Part shown: positions 58,392-64,000 of the stretch, piece by piece
Layout: each line of letters starts with the position of its first letter
Position numbering within the stretch: position 1 is the first letter of the stretch
Origin: Thalassia testudinum
Lineage: Eukaryota; Streptophyta; Magnoliopsida; Alismatales; Hydrocharitaceae
NCBI GenBank assembly: GCA_037157565.1
Contig: JAZHRO010000036.1
Location: 20,200,501 to 20,264,500 of the forward strand
Direction of reading: 5' to 3'
Length of the DNA stretch: 64,000 nt
Made by a program: the position numbers and the translations under genes
The notes under the pieces: model-generated
Told to the model about the DNA's origin: nothing
Seen by the model: only the letters and a program-made list of their open reading frames with translations
Database searches by the model: none

Positions 58392-59381
58392 CTACTTTGG
58401 AGTACATCTTTTTTTCAAAAATTTAGCAAAGGCTGGGGTGGCATCTAGGAGAGGGATATTCTCGACTTCCCCAAATAAGTCGAAAAGATCTTGGTGAGAG
58501 GGCTTTGATTTCTGATCTGATTGTAGTGTTTGAGTGAGAAATAAGATTTGAATATAGTAGTTTTGGTGTTTCTTTTTCTTCTTCCTAAGTGGGGTTAGGT
58601 GAGTCGATTTGCATATGTGGAGGGTGGGTTTCATCAATTTGATTTGATGGCCCTAAATTAGTGGTGGTTTTCCCACTCAATGTATCTGCATATGCAATTT
58701 GGTTATCACTGGGTGGATGTGGGGGGCCTGTTGTTGATGAAAACCAAGTTGGTGCTGAGGTATTGGGTTAATAGGTGGCTGATTAGTGTGGTTCGGATGT
58801 TGGTGTCCACCTGGGTGTTGGTTCCTTTGATTGACAAAGTTTGGTGTGGGCTGGAATGGTGAACATCCTGCAGGTCTTTGGGTTGGAGTAACCACAACTT
58901 TATCCTGGAGATTGTTAATAACATGGGTTATTTCCGTTGTTTTTCTTTGCATCTCCTGTAGGATTTTCATCATTTGGGCATTGATGTCATCTTGAGATGG
59001 CTCAGATTATTATGTTTGATTTGAACCATACCCTCGAAATGGATTTTGTTGTTGGTGAGGAACCTGATTGGTCTAGGATTGAGTTGGATAATTCCTCTAA
59101 TTAGAGGAAATTTTCAATTTCTCCTGGAAGGTGGAGACATTTTGAGTGCGGTGATGATTTGGATAAGTATAATTCCTTGTTGAACCATAGAAAGCCTCAG
59201 AATAATGATTATACTCAGCATGGGTAGCATTTAGTTTATGCAAAATTTCTCTCTTTGGGGTGTTAGAAGGGGTGAAATGTGGAACATGTGGAGCTTGGGT
59301 AGGTTTGGCAGGTCTCCCTTGGTTGGCTAGGTTTGCTACATCCCTATTCAATTGCTGTTGATTAGCATGTAGCTGAGCCAT
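58392..59381 (-). pseudogene. gag: A gag remnant lacking the gag core
   Basis: From ATG at 59381 it reads MAQLHANQQQLNRDVANLAN, matching the C gag N-terminus (VTNLANQ). It goes directly to HYSEAFYGSTRNYTYPN and, after stops near 59095, to DDINAQMMKILQEMQRKTTE, a Pro/Gln/His-rich region and DLFGEVENIPLLDATPAFAK (58392-58520), matching the C gag C-terminus. The retrotransposon gag core that C has at 13019-13282 is missing. The element keeps gag ends only, which fits dependence on a partner. Confidence 0.78.
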
Positions 59382-61162
59382 TATGGAGTAGAAATTAGGT
59401 GGGGGGGCTAATTAAATAGCTCTTAGGTGGATAGATGGGTGAAGGAAAAAATAGCATGCAGGTCAGAGGACCTATTTGAATTGTTCATTTTTAAAGAAGA
59501 GGAAGAATGCGGGAGAAAGTCTTTTTGGGGAGGCAAAAATCAAGTGGCCCCTCCAAGTGTGGAGTTTTGGATCGCCACCTATGAAAAATGAAAGAAACAG
59601 TGAGGAGTGGAGGGAGAGATGAGAGAAGTGTGCAATCAAGCAATACAAAATTCTAGACCTAACTTAAATGTGACTACCTAAAAATTAAGACTTGATCTAC
59701 CTAGGAAATAAGAAATCAGTAGTGGATATCCGTTCTCTCAACACATCTGGCCAAGCTGAATAAGGGGAGTTTTCAGCCCAAGCATGTCCCAGGAAAATCA
59801 CAGGGGGCTTGTGTAAACCCGTGCCTGGTCGTTTGACACGGCCCCTCAGCCTGACACTAGATATAGATGAAAGAATCTATATTAACTAAAGATAACTTAA
59901 GACCTAGATACCAAGACTAAGTTTGATGAAACTTTATGGGTCAAATTACTACAGATTTTAATTAGGTCTAGGAAGCTAAAGTGCATAAAGAATGTGGTGG
60001 GCGTTAGTTTAGGTATTGCTCGATTATTTCTTTTTTCTTTTTGAGTGTGTGCGAATTGGGCAGGAAGTGTTTCCCAAGCCAAATCAATGGAGGTTTGCGA
60101 ACAAGTTTTTTTTTGGTTGAAGGATTTTAGGGGTCTAAAAAAGATTTAATGTGAATTTAAAGGTTCTCCCTTGTTAAGGATTCAAAAAAGGTTTTGAAAT
60201 TCCACAAATAATAACAATCAAGTTGTAGTTGGAAGAGTTCAATTCCTTTAGAATTGATGTGACTAAGAGAGAGTTTAAAACCCTAAAGTTGAAATTCCTA
60301 GTTATGCAACTCCTAAATGAATCTCTTTTTCAAAAATCTTTAAAGGTGGTGGTCCAAACAAGACAAACAATTCCACCACAGCATAGCAAATCAAACAAGA
60401 AATACAAAAAAATATTTTTTTGAGGTTTTATAAAATTATTTGATATTTGTTTGGAATTTGTCTTCTTACTGGTGCCAAGAGTTAGAAATGATAGATTTAG
60501 GGAAATTGATTATGCAGAAACCTCAAATGACCTCAAAAATTTTGAGAATTTTATATGTTGTAGATAATTTCTTAAGGTTTCGAGCAATATAAACTATACA
60601 CAAATCTTATGAGCAGAAAATTTTATAGAATTCACAAATAGTAAGAAAATATGGTCTAACCCCCTTTCAGGCCGTGAATTTTTTAATTTTTTCTATTTAA
60701 TGTAATTTCTTAAAATTTGGACTTAAGGTTCCTAACTCAAAGGGGCTTCCCAGGATGAAATTTGGTAATTTTAGAAAGCTCCTAGGTGCTTGAACCTAAT
60801 TTTCGAAAATCAAGAAAAAAGTCTAGATTTTCAAAAATCAGACACCAATAAGGTGATGGTGGTGGAAAGGTGAAGCAAACAAGCAACAAAGTGAATTTTA
60901 GGGTTCCACTACCCTCAATTTTTCATGTTTTTGATTTTTTTGATAATTCAAAGAATTTTTAAGAGATTTTATCTTTGTTTTTGATGAGAAAAGGCCTGGG
61001 GTACCAACCTGAAGTACGCGAGATGAAAAGAAACTTGAAGCTTCCGCTCCAAGTGTTCCGAATCTCACTCCCACTTCTAATTCGCACCTGAAATCAAAAG
61101 TAACAAAATTTCGTGAAGATCAAGAGTGAAAGAGAGAGATCAAAATGTGACTAAGTTGTGCC
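59382..61162 (-). other. A leader
   Basis: About 1.8 kb between primer site and gag, AT-rich, without a gene. It contains the conserved stem-loop at 59779-59811. Confidence 0.6.
59779..59811 (-). promoter_or_regulatory. Leader stem-loop of A, homologous to C
   Basis: Minus-strand outer stem CAAGC/GCTTG and loop bases TGATTTTC as in C; the inner stem has a CCC/GGG core. GTCAAACGAC lies just upstream, as in C. The structure is kept although the surrounding leader has drifted. Confidence 0.55.
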
Positions 61163-61180
61163 TCCTCGGCAACGGTGCCA
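61163..61180 (-). promoter_or_regulatory. Primer binding site of A (tRNA-Asp type)
   Basis: Minus-strand TGGCACCGTTGCCGAGGA, two changes from the tRNA-Asp complement, five bases after the LTR end. Confidence 0.85.
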
Positions 61181-61185
61181 AAAAG

Positions 61186-63412
61186 TGATTAGGTTTTTAC
61201 ACGGTTTGTAAAATACAATTTTTATAAGTCATTGCAACGTGCAAAAATCGATTCACTTTTAAATTTGTAAGACCTAGATAGTGGAGTATCAAGGGTCGTC
61301 CAAAGAGGCAAAATTGTTAATCATATGAGTGGTGCTCTCTCTCACCTCTCAAATCCGCATTGTCCTTTTGTGATTTTTATTTTTTGTTGTTTTTACTGTT
61401 TTTAGAAACAATCGAGTTTGAGATATGCGAAGAAGAAATTATGCTACAACTAATCCTAAGTGATAAGAATGAAGTCCTCTCCTCTAAGCTCACCCTAGAC
61501 AAATGCACCTAGGGTAATTAGAAGAGGAGGGTGTGTGCACTACAACTATAAGAACAACATGGAAAACACACTAACTACAACATGAAAATTGGAAGGCGAA
61601 ATAATTTTTGTATTACTTGTAGAGTCAAATACAAGTAGCTAAATTCTTCTAAAATAAAAAGAGAAACTAAACTAGCAATACAAGATAAAAGAAGATAAAG
61701 GAGAAGATGAATCCTCTGTAGAAGTTCAGGAGAGCCCTTGCTCCAAGTGCAGTCGCCCCGTACTTGAAATGAATTCTTCCTTAACTTCTTCTTGTAGTTG
61801 CCCTCATCTAGGCAATCTCTTCTCAAGGTGGGCATCAACCACCTCAAGTCTCTTCCTCTTGCCTAGCGATCACTGTAGTGTGAAAATCTCCTCATTCCTT
61901 AGCATGGGTAAGGGAGAAGAGGGAGAGGAAGAAGGCACCAAGGGAGCATTTAGGTTGCCTCCTTGATCTTCTTCCCTCCTTCTTCCTTGGAGTGGAGATG
62001 GGGTGGAAGAGTGGTGAACCTAACTAAGAGAGAAGATGGGTTTTTGGTGGTGATTGTGGTGGGTATATGTACAGGTGGAGAGGGGGTTAGCGTGGAGATG
62101 TGGAGGGCTAGGATTAGGCTTGTTAGGTGGTTAGTGGTGGTTATGGAGATCCTAGGGTTGAGACTAGTTGGCACCATCTTTAAGGGTGTGAAGGGGGTAG
62201 TTATAGTGGTGGAGAGGTGCATGGAGTTGGCACCAACCATGGAGGGAGGGATGCCATGGTTTGGCGCCACCTAAGGGGGGTTCTAGAAGGTGGGTAGGTA
62301 GATGGCTAGGATGGGTTGTAGGGGTAGATGTAGGGTTACCATGTGGGGATTTTTTGAGCCAAAGGAGAGGGGTAGTTAGGGTGGTTTTTGGTGCCAAAGG
62401 AGAAGGGACTTTTGGTGGTGGAGTGGGATGGAAGGTTGCCTATAGTTGGCTCCAAAAGTAGGTCAGACTAGGTAGCTTAGGTGGACTTAGGGTTAGGGTT
62501 ATTTGGTAGAGATAGTTAGGTAGGGATTTAGGGTTAGGTGTTGCTGCCAAGAAGGTGACTAGCTAAGCTAGCTTAGCTAGCTTGGATAGTAGGGAGTAGG
62601 GTTGGAGGCATTTGGTGCTGGGATTTTGAGGGAGAAGAGCTAGAGTTAGTTATCTTGAGCTACACTGGAGCTGGTGGCTGCTGAAGAGAGCTGCAAAGAG
62701 CTACCTTAGCTGGCTTAGCTTGCTAGTTCTTTGCTAGCTGCTAAGTCAGGCTGAGATGAGCTAGCTTCTATTGATGTGAGTTGAGGTGAGTTGGGTCTGA
62801 TATTCTCGGGGTGGACCTAGCAAACTAGAGTAGCTAAGGTAGCTTAACTCAACTAAGTTGAGCTAAGTGGAGTCCTTGGGAGCTGGGCTTGAGCTAGCTT
62901 GAGCTGGTTAAGGTCATCTTCAACTGACCAGGTCTAGCTAGTTGATAGTAGTAGATAATCATAGTCAGGTTGAACTTCCAATGAACTCTTCTTAACTGGA
63001 AGAGTTGGAATAGAGCTGGGATGAACTGTCTTCAGCTAGTTTGAGCTACCATCCAGCTGAGGTGAGATGAGTGGTGCTAGGGTGAACTAGCTAGAGCTAC
63101 CATTCAGCTAAGATGATCAAAATGGAGCTAAGGGTGAGTTGATCCATCTAGGATTAGCTGGATCTAGCTGGGATCCAACTGATTGGAGCTTCCTCTTCAT
63201 CTTCTGCCGTCTTGAGTGCTAAGATGTGTGGGATCTGACATTCTACCTAATCTTGACACTCAGATAAATACATCAAAAATCCATTAAAATGCAATGTATG
63301 CCTATCCTAGGTAAATGCCTAAATGCAACCCAAAAACCCATTTGTGGAGTTAAAACCCTAAGACCTAAGCTAGTTCTGGGGCATAAGAATGATAATAAAC
63401 TAGCATTTATTA
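61186..63412 (-). repeat. 5' LTR of A
   Basis: 2227 bp. Minus-strand start TAATAAATGCTAG (TG changed to TA) at 63412, end ACCTAATCA at 61186. It matches 18093-20240 plus 55943-56030. AGCT-rich block at about 62540-63190 and GGTGCCAA units at 62150-62460. The TATA site is altered to TATATGTA (about 62064). Confidence 0.87.
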
Positions 63413-64000
63413 GGTCATAGGATCTTTTTGTAGGTGTATAGGTTGGGGGCAAAAATGTCTTTTAAGGCTTAGAAGATTAAATACATTAGCCTTTAGTGAT
63501 GGATATAAATGTCACTAAAGCTGAACGTGGGTGTAGATCAATGCATGCCTCCGCCTCTTCCTCTTCCTTTGCTTCAATGCACGCAACACATTCAGACAAC
63601 CTCAGCCTTCTGATCTCGTGATCGGATGGCTTAGGATGCATCCACACCCACCCTTCATTGCACGCTCGTGCGTGTGATCACGTGTGCAGTGGTGCATCTG
63701 ATTGCACGTTCGTGAACCGCATCATCTGGCGCACCATGTAGCCTCGCATCTACCGCCTGATCACGACCCAGTGATGCAATTTCATTTGCGCCCACCTGCG
63801 CCTTTGATTTGAGGCAAGCAGAGTCTCGAACCTGTGCCTCTGCTTCGTGAGGAGGCTCTCACCCAATGCGCCATGCAGCCTCTATGGTCGCATTTTGAAT
63901 TTAGTCCATACTCTCCCTCAGCCATTGGATCTTAATCCAAAAGCTTGGATCGCATCTTCATCAAGCCTTTAGAGGTGGAGCGAAGGGCTTGGGCAAGCAT
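63413..64000 (-). repeat. D2: resumed D-family LTR, upstream part
   Basis: After the GGTCA flank of A the sequence follows D1: TTAGTGATGGATATAAATGTCAC (palindrome 63491-63520) and then a region resembling D3 24190-24640 in reverse, including the tRNA-like module and a TTGGATC...ATCCAA palindrome. It runs off the window. Confidence 0.68.
63812..63881 (-). other. tRNA-like module in the D2 LTR
   Basis: 70 bases on the minus strand beginning AGGC and ending GCCT, with an A box carrying one mismatch (TGGCGCATTGGG) and a B box carrying one mismatch (GGTTCGAGACT), plus a GCCTC/GAGGC middle stem. It is homologous to 24300-24366 of D3 and in the same relative place. It is not a functional tRNA: the D-like and T-like arms are imperfect. 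Confidence 0.55.

Larger units (their letters stand above)
18093..63412 (-). mobile_element. A: non-autonomous Athila-type element, split by B
   Basis: On the minus strand: 5' LTR 61186-63412, primer site, leader, gag ends, protease remnant, acidic ORF, polypurine tract at 56031 and 3' LTR (56030-55943 plus 20240-18093). Flanking pentamers are GGTCG (18088-18092) and GGTCA (63413-63417), a near-perfect target duplication. Removing B leaves a 5.2-kb internal region without gag core, RT or integrase, so it must have depended on a partner. Its LTR, primer site, leader and gag ends match C. Confidence 0.83.

Noticed and set aside
59897..60423. Small open frames in the A leader
   Set aside because: They are short, lie in AT-rich leader DNA, have no counterpart in the C leader and no domain.

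Overview
This 64-kb window is a block of nested LTR retrotransposons from a flowering-plant nuclear genome. I see no host gene, rRNA or functional tRNA. The plant assignment rests on Sirevirus-type Ty1/copia elements with an initiator-tRNA-Met primer site and an envelope-like third gene, on Athila-type Ty3/gypsy elements with a tRNA-Asp-type primer site, and on an L1-type LINE tail. I cannot name the species. Every coding region carries stops or frameshifts, so nothing here looks autonomous today.

Layout. Bases 1-5754 are the 3' part of a Sirevirus (S1): integrase end, RT/RNase H, a palindrome-rich spacer, an envelope-like gene and the 3' LTR. It sits in the gag of an older Athila-type element (H, 5755-6110). 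A second Athila element (C, + strand) starts at 6111. Its 5' LTR (to 10973) is split by a probable LTR insertion (G), and its gag-pro-RT-RNaseH-integrase remnant runs to 17436. There it is interrupted by a D-family LTR (D2, 17437-18092, resuming at 63413). D2 is split by element A (minus strand, 18093-63412, flanked by GGTCG/GGTCA). The 3' LTR of A is split by element B (+ strand, 20241-55942). B contains a D-family solo LTR (D3, TSD ATACC), a complete Sirevirus (S2, 27967-37648, TSD GAAGG), an F-family solo LTR (TSD GTGGG) and a LINE tail. The distal part of B also holds a D fragment (D1) and element E (minus strand, 45299-54133). The deepest chain is H > C > D2 > A > B > S2.

How the parts relate. 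C is the only gypsy element here with recognisable pol. A shares its LTR type, PBS, leader stem-loop and gag ends, but lacks the gag core, RT and integrase, so it reads as a non-autonomous derivative that a C-like partner could mobilise. B and E have about 4.7-4.8 kb internal regions with no pol. They carry an unrecognised acidic ORF, which A also has in the same position. S1 and S2 share gene order but carry unrelated short palindromes at the same two sites.

Points worth a second look: the leader stem-loop shared by C and A, the shared acidic ORF, the tRNA-like module in D-family LTRs, the switched Sirevirus palindromes, the tandem primer site in B, and the loss of the TATA box from the 5' LTR of S2. 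All homology statements come from reading the sequence by eye; no database search was run.
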